From positions 1-64,000 of the forward strand of contig JAYUKX010000001.1 in NCBI GenBank assembly GCA_043764095.1: a stretch of DNA of 64,000 bases. Direction: 5' to 3'. The first letter of the stretch is position 1. Each line of letters opens with the position of its first letter. The notes under the pieces were generated by a model, which had not been told where the DNA came from, searched no databases, and saw only the letters and a list, made by a program, of their open reading frames with translations. This stretch comes from M3007 sp043764095. Lineage in GTDB: Bacteria; Bacteroidota; Bacteroidia; Chitinophagales; Saprospiraceae. The position numbers were made by a program, and so were the translations under genes. This document shows, one piece after another, positions 52,501-61,918 of this stretch.

Positions 52501-53372
52501 ATTATGTCAAATGGACGAGCGAAGCAACCACCAACCAACTTGTTGGCCGTATGCTGCACAATTACAGCATCAAGGTGAATGAGGAAGTAGGTCGTTACAA
52601 GCGCGAAAAATTCAATATTAGTATTGGTGATGAGTTGCCAGCAGGCGTACTCAAACTAGCTAAAGTATATATCGCCAAGAAACGCAAGTTGAAGGTGGGT
52701 GATAAATTAGCGGGTCGTCATGGTAACAAAGGTATCGTAAGCCGTATTGTTCGTATGGAAGATATGCCGTTCCTTGAGGATGGCACAGCAGTGGATATTG
52801 TTTTGAATCCACTAGGTGTACCCTCTCGTATGAACTTGGGTCAGATCTTTGAAACGGTACTCGGTTGGGCAGGTGATCGCCTTGGTTTGAAATTCGCAAC
52901 GCCTATTTTTGATGGTGCGAAAACACACGAGATCGAGGAGTATATCCAAAAAGCAGGTTTGCCAAGCCTTGGCCAAACTTACCTGAGCGATGGTGAATCT
53001 GGCGACCGTTTCCACCAAACAGCAACGGTAGGTGTGATCTACATGATCAAATTGAGCCACATGGTAGATGACAAGATGCACGCACGTTCTATCGGACCGT
53101 ACTCGCTCATCACGCAACAACCATTGGGTGGTAAAGCCCAGTTTGGTGGTCAGCGTTTTGGTGAGATGGAAGTATGGGCATTGGAAGCGTATGGTGCATC
53201 GAGTATTCTACAGGAATTGCTCACGTACAAATCGGATGATATCCAGGGTCGTGCCAAAGCGTACGAAGCCATCGTTAAAGGTGATAACTTGCCAGATGCG
53301 AATATCCCTGAATCGTTCAATGTATTGGTACATGAACTTCGCGGCCTAGCCCTTGACGTTAAATTTGAATAA
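49539..53372 (+). CDS. rpoB: RNA polymerase subunit beta
   Basis: 1277 residues. Landmarks: FGKIRLSGYHPDLLEIQLKS at the N-terminus; the rifampicin region GTSQLSQFLDQTNPLSEITH, followed by KRRISALGPGGLSRERAG; GRHGNKGIVSRI; and the C-terminal region LGGKAQFGGQRFGEMEVWAL. I start at the ATG of MTNNGSIKG; a TTG three codons upstream is possible. The rifampicin-site residues look wild type (QFLDQTN, THKRR). 59 bp before rpoC. Confidence 0.98.
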   Translation: MTNNGSIKGVKTGVQERVNFGKIRLSGYHPDLLEIQLKSFQEFFQLETTPDNRATEGLYRVFKENFPISDARNIFNLEFLDYFVDPPRYSIDECMQRGLTYSVPLKAKLKLSCNDPEHIDFETIVQDVFLGNIPYMTPKGTFVINGAERVIVSQLHRSPGVFFGQSYHPNGTRIYSARVIPFKGAWMEFATDINLVMYAYIDRKKKFPVTTLLRAIGFDTDKAILDLFGLADEVAVTRENLEGAIGRKLAARILKSWTEDFVDEDTGEVVSIPRNEIILERDVILDEENIELILDADMQIIILQRQDVSEDYSIIYNTLQKDPTSSEIEAVTHIYRQLRGSDPPDDETARGIIEKLFFSDKRYNLGEVGRFKINRKLGMSTDNETMVLTREDIIAIVKYIVSLINNNAEIDDIDHLSNRRVRTVGEQLYAQFGVGLARMARTIRERMNVRDNEVFTPIDLINARTLSSVINSFFGTSQLSQFLDQTNPLSEITHKRRISALGPGGLSRERAGFEVRDVHYSHYGRLCTIETPEGPNIGLISTLCTHAKINKMGFLETPYRRVKDGKVVMEGEVEYLSAEAEDNMKIAQANTPVDETGAFQHDRIKSREHGDFPILSPEELEYIDVAPNQIVGVSASLIPFLENDDANRALMGSNMQRQSVPLVRPQSPIVGTGIEAKVARDSRMLINAEGSGVVEYVDANEIVIRYDRTEEDQLVSFEDAKKTYKLTKFMRTNQGTCINLKPIVRRGQRVEEGDILCEGYATQNGELALGQNLKVAFMPWKGYNFEDAIVISERVVQEDIFTSIHIEHFELDVRDTKLGEEELTADIPNVSEEATKDLDENGIIRIGAWAREGDILIGKITPKGETDPTPEEKLLRAIFGDKAGDVKDASLKVPPSINGVVIDKQLFARAKKDKVVKEAEKNMLDKLDDEHLVALNKLKTELVDKMTQLVKDKVTNGIKSIYGDEMVAKGTKLTQQILRDQIDYGQVDYVKWTSEATTNQLVGRMLHNYSIKVNEEVGRYKREKFNISIGDELPAGVLKLAKVYIAKKRKLKVGDKLAGRHGNKGIVSRIVRMEDMPFLEDGTAVDIVLNPLGVPSRMNLGQIFETVLGWAGDRLGLKFATPIFDGAKTHEIEEYIQKAGLPSLGQTYLSDGESGDRFHQTATVGVIYMIKLSHMVDDKMHARSIGPYSLITQQPLGGKAQFGGQRFGEMEVWALEAYGASSILQELLTYKSDDIQGRAKAYEAIVKGDNLPDANIPESFNVLVHELRGLALDVKFE

Positions 53373-53431
53373 TAATACACGCTTTAATATTTTTTAAAGC
53401 ACTTAAAGTTGATTTTCAGCAATTTAAAAAT

Positions 53432-56400
53432 ATGCCATTTAAAAAGAAAAGCAACCGTACCGATCAGCAGTTTAATAGTATCATCATCGCGTTGTCAAGT
53501 CCAGATGAAATTTTGGAGCGCAGCTATGGAGAGATACTAAAACCTGAAACGATCAACTATCGTTCGTACAAACCCGAACGAGATGGTTTGTTCTGTGAGC
53601 GCATCTTTGGGCCGGTCAAAGACTACGAATGTTATTGCGGCAAATATAAACGTATCCGTTATAAGGGTATCGTTTGTGACCGTTGTGGCGTAGAAGTGAC
53701 CGAGAAGAAGGTTCGTCGCGAGCGCATGGGCCATATCCGTTTGGTGGTACCGGTCGTGCATATTTGGTTCTTCAAAAGTTTGCCGAATAAAATCGGTTAC
53801 CTCCTTGGATTGTCTTCCAAGAAATTGGAATCCATCATTTACTACGAGCGTTATGTCGTTATCAATGCTGGTGTAAAAGGAGAGGATGGCGTGAGCAAAA
53901 TGGATTTATTATCCGAAGAAGAATACCTCGAAGTACTCGAGACGCTTCCAAAAGATAATGCTGTTTTGGATGATAGCCATCCTGATAAATTTATTGCTAA
54001 AATGGGTGCAGAAGCGGTGTATCACTTGCTAAGTACCCTTAATTTGGAAGACCTATCCGCTCAATTGCGTTTTGATGCACACAATGAGAGCAGCCAAACC
54101 AAAAAGACAGAAGCCAATAAACGTTTGCGCGTAGTAGAGGCTTTCCGTTCTGGTTTGGATAGTAGCGGCCAACGTCCGGAATGGACGATCATCCAGTACT
54201 TACCTGTAGTTCCACCCGAACTACGTCCGTTGGTGCCATTGGATGGTGGCCGTTTTGCGTCTTCCGACTTAAATGACCTTTACCGTCGTGTAATTATACG
54301 GAATAACCGTTTGAAGCGTCTTTTGGAGATTAAAGCCCCAGAAGTAATCCTTCGTAACGAAAAACGTATGTTACAAGAAGCGGTGGACTCGTTGTTCGAT
54401 AACTCTCGTAAATCTAACGCTGTAAAAGCGGAGGGTGGACGCGCATTGAAATCGCTCTCCGATATCCTCAAGGGTAAGCAAGGTCGTTTCCGTCAAAACC
54501 TTTTGGGTAAACGTGTGGACTATTCTGGTCGTTCTGTGATCGTGGTAGGCCCAACGTTGAAACTGCACGAGTGCGGTATTCCAAAAGCAATGGCAGCCGA
54601 ATTGTTCAAACCGTTTATCATTCGTAAATTGATTGAGCGTGGTATTGTAAAAACGGTAAAATCTGCCAAAAAACTCGTTGATCGCAAAGATCAGGTGATT
54701 TGGGAGATCCTCGAAAATATCCTACGTGGCCACCCGGTACTCTTGAACCGCGCTCCAACGCTGCACCGTTTGTCTATTCAGGCATTCCAACCGCGTTTGA
54801 TCGAGGGCAAGGCGATCCAGTTGCACCCGCTCGTTTGTACGGCCTTTAACGCCGACTTTGACGGTGACCAAATGGCGGTACACGTACCTTTGAGTCATGC
54901 AGCCATTTTGGAAGCACAAATCCTGATGTTGTCCAGCCATAATATGCTGAACCCACAGGACGGTTCTCCAATTACACTGCCATCACAGGATATGGTATTG
55001 GGCTTGTATTACCTCACAAAGGAACGCAAGTCGATCCCTGAAAACCCAGTACGTGGCGAAGGCCGTCGCTTCTACTCTGAAGAGGAGGTAGTGATTTCCT
55101 ATAATGAAGGCCAGTTGGATCTTCATGCCTCTATTGAATGCCGTGCCAAGCACTACAATGAAGATGGTACAACAGAGTTGAAGCGTATTGCTACAACTGT
55201 TGGTCGTATCTTGTTCAACCGTGCAGTGCCAGAAGGTGTTCCGTTTATCAACCAATTGTTGACTAAACGTAACTTAAAAGGTATTATCGGTGATATTATC
55301 CACCGTACCAGTTTCAAGGCTACTGCCGAGTTTTTGGATCAGATCAAAGAATTGGGTTATGGTTGGGCTTTCAAAGCAGGTCTTTCGTTCAACTTGGGCG
55401 ATTTGATTATCCCTGATTTGAAAATTAAGGCATTGGCTGCAGCACAGATAGAGGTAGATGAGGTTTGGGAAAACTACAATATGGGTATCATTACCTTTAA
55501 CGAACGTTATAACCAAATCATCGATAAATGGACGTATGCGGATAACCGTATTACGGATCAGTTGATGAAAGAATTGGCGACACACAAGCAAGGTTTCAAC
55601 TCTGTATATATGATGTTGGACTCCGGTGCACGTGGTTCTAAGCAGCAAATCAAGCAGTTGTGCGGTCTTCGTGGTCTGATGGCCAAACCGAAGAAATCCG
55701 GTGACTCTGGTGGTGCGATCATCGAAAACCCAATCCTTTCCAACTTCTTGGAAGGTTTGTCGGTACAAGAATTCTTTATCTCTACGCACGGTGCGCGTAA
55801 AGGTCTTGCGGATACGGCCTTGAAAACGGCTGACGCAGGTTACTTGACGCGTCGTTTGGTGGACGTATCGCAAGACGTAGTTATCCGTGAGGAAGATTGC
55901 GGTACATTGCGCGGTATTGATACACGAGCGGTGGAAGAGGGCGAAAAAATCATTCAGGTATTGAGCGAACGTATCAAAGGCCGTTATAGCCTTTATGATA
56001 TTACTATGCCAGAATCGGATGAGGTGATTATTGCTGCCGGTCTATATATTGATGAGGACATGGCTAAGCATATTGATGCTTGTGGTGTTGAAGTGGTGAC
56101 GATCCGTTCTGTACTTACTTGCGAAAGCCGCCACGGTGTTTGCTCTAAGTGCTACGGTAAGAACCTCGCAACAGGTCGTATCGCAGAAATCGGTGACGCT
56201 GTGGGCATTATTGCGGCACAGTCTATCGGTGAGCCAGGCACACAGTTGACGCTTCGTACCTTCCACACGGGTGGTACCGTAATGCTTGGTAAAACAGAAA
56301 ATACCCTTGGTGCGCCAAGTAATGGTATCTTGGAATTTGATTCCATGAAAATGGTGGAGAACAAAGGTAAAGATGGTAGCATTGCGCAAGTGGTGGTGTC

Positions 56401-57733
56401 TCGTACGGGTGAAGTGCGTATCTTAGATCCGAAAACAAACCGCGTATTGTCACAAAATTATATCCCTTATGGTTCGGTTCTTTTTGTAAAAGAAGGTCAA
56501 GAAATCACTAAGGGTGATAAATTGTGCGAATGGGATGCATTTAACGCCGTGATTGTAACGGAATTTGGTGGTATGATCCGATATAACAGCCTTGAAGAAG
56601 GCACAAACTATCGTATTGAGCGCGATGACCAAACTGGTTTTGCGGAAAAGATCGTTATTGAATCCAAAAACAAGCGTAAGATCCCAACCATTTCGGTACT
56701 GGATCCACGTACGGGTGAGGAAACAAAGATCTACTCGCTCCCAGTAGGTGCTTATATCTCAGTAGAAGATGGTCAGGAGGTTATTTCTGGTGAGCAAATC
56801 GTAAAGATACCACGTAAAATGGGTAAAATTGCGGATATCACAGGTGGTCTTCCGCGCGTAACCGAATTGGTGGAAGCGCGTAACCCATCCAACCCTGCTA
56901 TTGTGGCTGAAATAGATGGTATCATTACCTTCGGTGCGATCAAACGCGGTAACCGCGAATGTATGATCGAGGCAAAAGATGGCCAAAAACGCAAGTACAT
57001 GATTCCATTGACCAAACCTGTATTGTTGCAGGATGGTGACTTTGTACGCTCTGGTACGGCCCTTACAGAAGGTGCTATTGCGGTGAAAGACATCTTGGCG
57101 ATTAAAGGCCCGTTTGCGGCTCAATCGCACTTGGTAAATGGTGTTCAGGAAGTATATCGTGCACAAGGTATCAATATTAACGATAAGCACATGGAAGTAA
57201 TCGTTCGTCAGATGATGCGCCGTTTGGAAATCACAGATTCCGGCGATACGCACTTCCTCGAAGGTGAAGCCATTGAGCGTAACGAGTTTATTGATTACAA
57301 CGACTGGATTTACGACAAGAAAATGGTTGTTGAGCCAGGAGATAGTACAAAACTTCGTGCAGGAGCATTGGTTACATTGCGCCAAATCCGCGAAGAAAAC
57401 TCTTACCTCAAGCGGAACGATAAGAAACTGATTGAATTCCGCGATGCACAACCTGCTACATCGGTACCGATGTTGCTGGGTATTACAAAAGCATCGTTGA
57501 ACACAGATTCTTGGATTTCTGCGGCATCGTTCCAAGAGACTACTAAGGTGCTTTCACAAGCGGCTATTGCTGCGAAGAAGGACTTCTTAATGGGCTTGAA
57601 AGAGAACGTTATCGTTGGTAAGAAAATTCCTGCTGGTACAGGTATGCGCCGCTACGACCGGATTCAGGTGACTGGTTCTGGCCGTCCTTTCCGCGAACAA
57701 CGCGAGGAGGTATTTGCGGAAGATGATTTATAG
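53432..57733 (+). CDS. rpoC: RNA polymerase subunit beta'
   Basis: 1433 residues. The N-terminal zinc site CYCGKYKRIRYKGIVCDRCG, the clamp, the active-site Mg motif NADFDGDQMAVHVP, the second zinc site CESRHGVCSKCYG, and QSIGEPGTQLTLRTFHTGGT are all seen. The protein ends EQREEVFAEDDL. It is the last gene of the operon and is followed by a rho-independent terminator 49 bp downstream. Confidence 0.98.
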   Translation: MPFKKKSNRTDQQFNSIIIALSSPDEILERSYGEILKPETINYRSYKPERDGLFCERIFGPVKDYECYCGKYKRIRYKGIVCDRCGVEVTEKKVRRERMGHIRLVVPVVHIWFFKSLPNKIGYLLGLSSKKLESIIYYERYVVINAGVKGEDGVSKMDLLSEEEYLEVLETLPKDNAVLDDSHPDKFIAKMGAEAVYHLLSTLNLEDLSAQLRFDAHNESSQTKKTEANKRLRVVEAFRSGLDSSGQRPEWTIIQYLPVVPPELRPLVPLDGGRFASSDLNDLYRRVIIRNNRLKRLLEIKAPEVILRNEKRMLQEAVDSLFDNSRKSNAVKAEGGRALKSLSDILKGKQGRFRQNLLGKRVDYSGRSVIVVGPTLKLHECGIPKAMAAELFKPFIIRKLIERGIVKTVKSAKKLVDRKDQVIWEILENILRGHPVLLNRAPTLHRLSIQAFQPRLIEGKAIQLHPLVCTAFNADFDGDQMAVHVPLSHAAILEAQILMLSSHNMLNPQDGSPITLPSQDMVLGLYYLTKERKSIPENPVRGEGRRFYSEEEVVISYNEGQLDLHASIECRAKHYNEDGTTELKRIATTVGRILFNRAVPEGVPFINQLLTKRNLKGIIGDIIHRTSFKATAEFLDQIKELGYGWAFKAGLSFNLGDLIIPDLKIKALAAAQIEVDEVWENYNMGIITFNERYNQIIDKWTYADNRITDQLMKELATHKQGFNSVYMMLDSGARGSKQQIKQLCGLRGLMAKPKKSGDSGGAIIENPILSNFLEGLSVQEFFISTHGARKGLADTALKTADAGYLTRRLVDVSQDVVIREEDCGTLRGIDTRAVEEGEKIIQVLSERIKGRYSLYDITMPESDEVIIAAGLYIDEDMAKHIDACGVEVVTIRSVLTCESRHGVCSKCYGKNLATGRIAEIGDAVGIIAAQSIGEPGTQLTLRTFHTGGTVMLGKTENTLGAPSNGILEFDSMKMVENKGKDGSIAQVVVSRTGEVRILDPKTNRVLSQNYIPYGSVLFVKEGQEITKGDKLCEWDAFNAVIVTEFGGMIRYNSLEEGTNYRIERDDQTGFAEKIVIESKNKRKIPTISVLDPRTGEETKIYSLPVGAYISVEDGQEVISGEQIVKIPRKMGKIADITGGLPRVTELVEARNPSNPAIVAEIDGIITFGAIKRGNRECMIEAKDGQKRKYMIPLTKPVLLQDGDFVRSGTALTEGAIAVKDILAIKGPFAAQSHLVNGVQEVYRAQGININDKHMEVIVRQMMRRLEITDSGDTHFLEGEAIERNEFIDYNDWIYDKKMVVEPGDSTKLRAGALVTLRQIREENSYLKRNDKKLIEFRDAQPATSVPMLLGITKASLNTDSWISAASFQETTKVLSQAAIAAKKDFLMGLKENVIVGKKIPAGTGMRRYDRIQVTGSGRPFREQREEVFAEDDL

Positions 57734-57781
57734 TATAGTTCATTGATTCGAACATTTCGATGATTTTGAATGTGAATATTG

Positions 57782-57824
57782 ACCGCCCTAATGCTCTTTG
57801 TGAGTGTTGGGGCGGTATTTTTTT
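57782..57824 (+). terminator. Rho-independent terminator of the rpoBC operon
   Basis: ACCGCCCTAA pairs with TTGGGGCGGT (one mismatch) around a 15-base loop, followed by ATTTTTTT. Textbook shape, directly after rpoC. Confidence 0.9.
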
Positions 57825-57842
57825 ATGATCTAATGCGCTTAT

Positions 57843-58397
57843 ATGCAAGAACAAAAATTTCTTTTTATAGTAGGCTCTGCCCGACAAAATGGCAATACCG
57901 AAATGCTGGCGCGGCATGTTGCGGCTTTGCTCCCTGCTACCACAGCACAAGAATGGTTGCTTTTAATGGACTATCCATTACCGTTATTTGAGGACATACG
58001 GCATTCGATAGGTGTTTATCCACAGCCAGAAGGCAACGAAAAAGTATTGTTTGATGCCACGCTGAATGCTACGGATATTGTGATTGCATCGCCGTTGTAC
58101 TGGTATAGTGTTTCTGCTACTACTAAATTATATTTGGATTATTGGTCTGCTTGGATGCGTGTGCCGGGAGCAGATTTTAGGGCGCGGATGAAAGGCAAAA
58201 AACTGTGGGTCATATCGGTGTGTAGTGATGAAAATATGGAAGCAATGTCGGTGCATTTAGTAGGTATGTTGCGCCTTACTGCAGATTATTTGGATATGGA
58301 ATGGGGCGGCGTGTTATTGGGTTACGGGAATAGAGCCGGCGATGTTGATTTGGCGCGGCTTGGTGAAGCGGGGCGTGGTTTTTTGTTATTTAATTGA
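57843..58397 (+). CDS. NAD(P)H-dependent FMN reductase (flavodoxin fold)
   Basis: A 184-residue protein with the FMN phosphate loop GSARQNGNTEM at about residues 11-21, IASPLYWYSVSATTKLYLD near residues 80-98 (second flavin-binding loop) and a C-terminal helix. It probably reduces flavins or quinones using NAD(P)H; the substrate is unknown. It starts 19 bp after the rpoC terminator. The 105 bp after it contain two copies of CGGCGAATAATTA and a CCGCAAATTT string. Confidence 0.82.
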   Translation: MQEQKFLFIVGSARQNGNTEMLARHVAALLPATTAQEWLLLMDYPLPLFEDIRHSIGVYPQPEGNEKVLFDATLNATDIVIASPLYWYSVSATTKLYLDYWSAWMRVPGADFRARMKGKKLWVISVCSDENMEAMSVHLVGMLRLTADYLDMEWGGVLLGYGNRAGDVDLARLGEAGRGFLLFN

Positions 58398-58502
58398 AGC
58401 TCTACGAGGCCAATCTATATTGCGGCGAATAATTAAAATAATACCCGCAAATTTACGGCGAATAATTAGTGTATTTGCCGCAAATTTGGGGTTTTCTGCA
58501 AC

Positions 58503-59747
58503 TCACACCAAATACCCAAACAACGTATCATTTTTGTTGATTTCAGAAAAATCAATATGATACTGGTGCATTTTTGTGAGGAGCAGGGTGTAGTCTTCGG
58601 CGCGCAGCAGTTCGATACCTACTAATGCAGGGCCTGTTTCTTTATTGGTTTTTTGCATGTACTCAAAGCGTTTTATATCATCGTTAGGGCCGAGTACGTG
58701 GTTGACAAATTCTTTGAGCGCGCCTGGGCGTTGGGCAAATCGGATCAAAAAATAATGCTTCAGCCCTTCGTATTGCAATGAACGCTCTTTTATTTCGGGC
58801 AATCGGTCGATATCATTATTGCTGCCAGAAACAATACAGACCACATTTTTACCTTTAATAATGGCTTTCATATCTTCTAATGCTGCTATACTGAGCGCGC
58901 CCGCAGGTTCGGCTACAATGGCATCTTTATTGTACAATTCGAGGATCGTTTGACAGACCCGGCCTTCGGGTACAAGTAGCACATCGTCGAGTACTTCCCT
59001 ACAAATTTCGAAAGTAAGGTCGCCTACGCGCTTAACTGCTGCTCCGTCCACAAAACGGTCGATGGTATCCAATACAACAGGATGCCCTGCTGTCAAAGCG
59101 GCTTTCATAGAAGGCGCGCCTTCGGGTTCTACACCGATAATCTTCGTGTTGGGGCTGTTTTCTTTAAAAAAAGTACCTACACCTGCACTCAGGCCGCCGC
59201 CGCCGATGGGTAGGATGACAAAATCAATTTCTTTGAGTTCGTCCAATATCTCTACACCAACGGTTCCCTGTCCTTCAATAATATCATGGTGGTCGAAGGG
59301 AGGGACAAATGTCATATCATGCGCAAGGGTATATGCCTTGGCTGCTGTTGCACAATCGTCGAAAGTATCGCCCGTGAGTTTAATTTCGATACTGCCATTG
59401 CCAAACATTTCGGTTTGGAGTACTTTTTGTCGGGGCGTGATAACGGGCATAAAAACCACCCCTTTTACCCCTAATTTGTTACAGGAATAGGCAAATCCTT
59501 GCGCGTGGTTGCCTGCGCTTGCGCATACTACCCCGTTTTGAAGGGCATTGGCAGGGAGTTGGCACATCATATTGTAAGCACCGCGCAATTTGTAGGAACG
59601 TACCACTTGCAGGTCTTCTCTTTTTAGCCAAATATCAGCTCCGTACCGCTTGGAAAGATTGGCATTGCGGATGAGTGGCGTACGGCGCACGACATCGCTT
59701 AGCCGTTCGGCAGCGGCAAAGATATTTAGGCTAGTGGTTGTGGACAT
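58503..59747 (-). CDS. ilvA: Threonine ammonia-lyase
   Basis: Converts threonine to 2-oxobutyrate, the first step of isoleucine synthesis. The 414-residue PLP enzyme carries the lysine in VVRSYKLRGAYN, the glycine-rich phosphate loop GGGGLSAG, SAGNHAQGFA and a short C-terminal ACT-like regulatory domain (from about residue 330, LKHYFLIRFAQRPGALKEFV). It is of the short-form type common in Gram-positives and Bacteroidota, with a single regulatory domain. Same strand as ilvC but 471 bp away across a REP-like array, so it probably has its own promoter. Confidence 0.92.
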   Translation of the reverse strand: MSTTTSLNIFAAAERLSDVVRRTPLIRNANLSKRYGADIWLKREDLQVVRSYKLRGAYNMMCQLPANALQNGVVCASAGNHAQGFAYSCNKLGVKGVVFMPVITPRQKVLQTEMFGNGSIEIKLTGDTFDDCATAAKAYTLAHDMTFVPPFDHHDIIEGQGTVGVEILDELKEIDFVILPIGGGGLSAGVGTFFKENSPNTKIIGVEPEGAPSMKAALTAGHPVVLDTIDRFVDGAAVKRVGDLTFEICREVLDDVLLVPEGRVCQTILELYNKDAIVAEPAGALSIAALEDMKAIIKGKNVVCIVSGSNNDIDRLPEIKERSLQYEGLKHYFLIRFAQRPGALKEFVNHVLGPNDDIKRFEYMQKTNKETGPALVGIELLRAEDYTLLLTKMHQYHIDFSEINKNDTLFGYLV

Positions 59748-59900
59748 GGGTTGCTAATTGTTAGAAAAGTGTAATTTTAAATAGAGGGGGTTAGGTATTA
59801 GGGGACAATAAAATATGTAAGTAATGGATTAGGTTAAGACGTTGATTTTTAAAATAATTGTGTGGTATTAAGGCAACGCAAAGCCTAATATTATCAAACT

Positions 59901-60129
59901 AAGCGTACCCTGACCCCGGCAGGGGTCGAACGTGAATAGCCCCGAATGAAATTCGGGGTTTAGGGATGCGGTAATTTTTTAACAACTACGAAGTAGTTGA
60001 ACGTCAACGTATTATGGGCGTTTTATTGCGTTCAACCCCTTCAGGGTTTTTAAACATATACTATACATCGAACCCGAATTTCATTCGGGGCTATTCACGT
60101 TTGACCCCTACCGGGGTCGGGATTCGCTT
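59901..60129. repeat. REP-like inverted array between ilvC and ilvA
   Basis: Outer arms of about 58 bp are inverted copies of each other. Each carries two hairpins: GACCCCGGCAGGGGTC (right arm GACCCCTACCGGGGTC) and CCCCGAATGAAATTCGGGG. Between the arms lie AACTACGAAGTAGTT and AACCCCTTCAGGGTTT. The structure is like a BIME built of two REP units facing each other. No REP-associated transposase is present in this window. The flanking bases of the gap (59748-59900, 60130-60218) hold no gene. Confidence 0.8.
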
Positions 60130-60218
60130 AGGTTGCTAGACTGGACTTTAAATCATATTAAAACTGCATAATTACTTGAAAATTAATAGTTTAGGCCAAT
60201 TCATTGTTCCTATCATAT

Positions 60219-61292
60219 TTATATCTCAATAGCATCCGAAACTGCAGGCTGGTTTTCGGGACGAAGGCTTCGTACCGTTTGGCCTGCTTGCCACATTTCG
60301 CTTTCGCGTAATTCGCGGAGTTCTTCTTCCAATTTAACACGGTAATCTGGTTGGCCATTGGATTGGATAGAACGAGCGGCTTCGTTGCCCGATGAAACGC
60401 TATCGTACAGTTCATTAAATACGGGTAAGGTAGCATCGCGGAATTTTTTCCACCAATCTAATGCACCACGTTGCGCGGTGGTGGAACAATTGGCGTACAT
60501 CCAATCCATACCGTTTTCTGCGACCAATGGCATCAAAGATTGCGTCAATTCTTCTACTGTTTCGTTGAAGGCTTCGCTAGGAGAGTGGCCTCTTTCGCGT
60601 AAAACCGCGTATTGTGCTGCAAAAATACCTTGAATTGCACCCATAAGTGTACCGCGTTCGCCGGTAAGATCGCTATAAACTTCGCGGCGGAAATCAGTTT
60701 CAAATAAGTATCCGCTACCGATGGCGATACCCAATGCGATTACGCGCTCGTAAGCCCGTCCTGTTGCATCTTGGTGGATTGCATAACTGCTATTGAGGCC
60801 GCGACCTTGCAAAAACATACGACGAAGAGAGGTGCCAGAGCCTTTTGGTGCTACCAAAAACACATCCACATCGGGTGGTGGAATAATGCCCGTTTGATCG
60901 TTATAAGTGATACCAAAACCGTGTGAAAAATAGAGTGCTTTGCCGGGAGTAAGGTGTTTTTTTACCGTTGGCCAAAGTTGAATTTGGGCGGCATCGCTGA
61001 GCAGATAACAGATGATCGTACCGCGCTCCAAAGCTTCTTCAATATTGAACAAGGAAACGCCTGGCACAAAACCATCGTTGACGGCTTTGTCCCATGATTT
61101 GGAATTAGGGCGTTGACCAATGATGACATTGATACCGTTTTCCAATTGATTGAGTGCTTGGCCGGGGCCTTGAACGCCATAACCAATTACTGCTACGACT
61201 TCGTTTTTCAGCACAGCTTGTGCTTTTTCTAGTGGAAATTCTTCGCGCGTGACAACATTTTCGATGCTACCGCCAAAATTAAGTTGTGCCAT
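60219..61292 (-). CDS. ilvC: Ketol-acid reductoisomerase
   Basis: Rearranges and reduces acetolactate or acetohydroxybutyrate with NADPH. 357 residues; Rossmann loop GYGVQGPGQALNQL near residues 38-51, LVAPKGSGTSLRRMFLQG, and the metal-binding Asp/Glu of the knotted domain in SDLTGERGTLMG and AFNETVEELTQS. Downstream of ilvH by 69 bp, a spacer with repeated AAGTGATGA strings. Likely co-transcribed with ilvB and ilvH. Confidence 0.94.
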   Translation of the reverse strand: MAQLNFGGSIENVVTREEFPLEKAQAVLKNEVVAVIGYGVQGPGQALNQLENGINVIIGQRPNSKSWDKAVNDGFVPGVSLFNIEEALERGTIICYLLSDAAQIQLWPTVKKHLTPGKALYFSHGFGITYNDQTGIIPPPDVDVFLVAPKGSGTSLRRMFLQGRGLNSSYAIHQDATGRAYERVIALGIAIGSGYLFETDFRREVYSDLTGERGTLMGAIQGIFAAQYAVLRERGHSPSEAFNETVEELTQSLMPLVAENGMDWMYANCSTTAQRGALDWWKKFRDATLPVFNELYDSVSSGNEAARSIQSNGQPDYRVKLEEELRELRESEMWQAGQTVRSLRPENQPAVSDAIEI

Positions 61293-61361
61293 ATTATTTT
61301 AAGTGATGAAATGTTAAGTGATGAATTATAAGTGATGATATTAAGTTGTAAAACCAAATTT

Positions 61362-61910
61362 CTAAGGCGTATGTAAATATTCTGATTCGCGTTTTTCAAA
61401 ATCTTTGAGTAGTTCGTGGAAACCATTGCTTGCTTTGATAATGGCCACCCGCGCACTGCGCACAAACTCAATGAGCCCATACGGTTCCAGTACTTTGATG
61501 AGATTATTGGTCTCTTCGCGATGGCCTGTGGTTTCAAAAATAGTATAATCTTTTCTGATGACCACAGCGCGTGCGCCATGCTCGCGCAATAGCCGTTCTA
61601 CTTGGACTTTTTCGGCAATTTCGTCGGTAGGTACTTTATATAAGGCCATTTCTTGCCAAATGATTTCGTCGCCAGTATTGTAAAAAGCGCGCAGTACATC
61701 GACCTGTTTTTCAAAATTTCGAGCCAATTTGCGCACCATATCTTCCGTCTCATTGACTACAATTGTAAATCTGTGGATACCTTCTACCTCTGAAGGGGAA
61801 GTATTGAGACTCTCGATATTGATTTTGCGGCGTGAAAAAATAATCGCAATTCGATTGAGCAGACCCACTTGATTTTCGGTATAAACTGTGATGGTATATT
61901 CTTTTTTCAT
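61362..61910 (-). CDS. ilvH: Acetolactate synthase small subunit
   Basis: The 182-residue regulatory subunit has an N-terminal ACT domain (YTITVYTENQVGLLNRIAII, then SPSEVEGIHRFTIVV) and a C-terminal ALS_ss domain ending EYLHTP. It confers valine feedback on the large subunit. It starts 8 bp after ilvB, so translation is probably coupled. Confidence 0.93.
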   Translation of the reverse strand: MKKEYTITVYTENQVGLLNRIAIIFSRRKINIESLNTSPSEVEGIHRFTIVVNETEDMVRKLARNFEKQVDVLRAFYNTGDEIIWQEMALYKVPTDEIAEKVQVERLLREHGARAVVIRKDYTIFETTGHREETNNLIKVLEPYGLIEFVRSARVAIIKASNGFHELLKDFEKRESEYLHTP

Positions 61911-61918
61911 GGTCGTAT

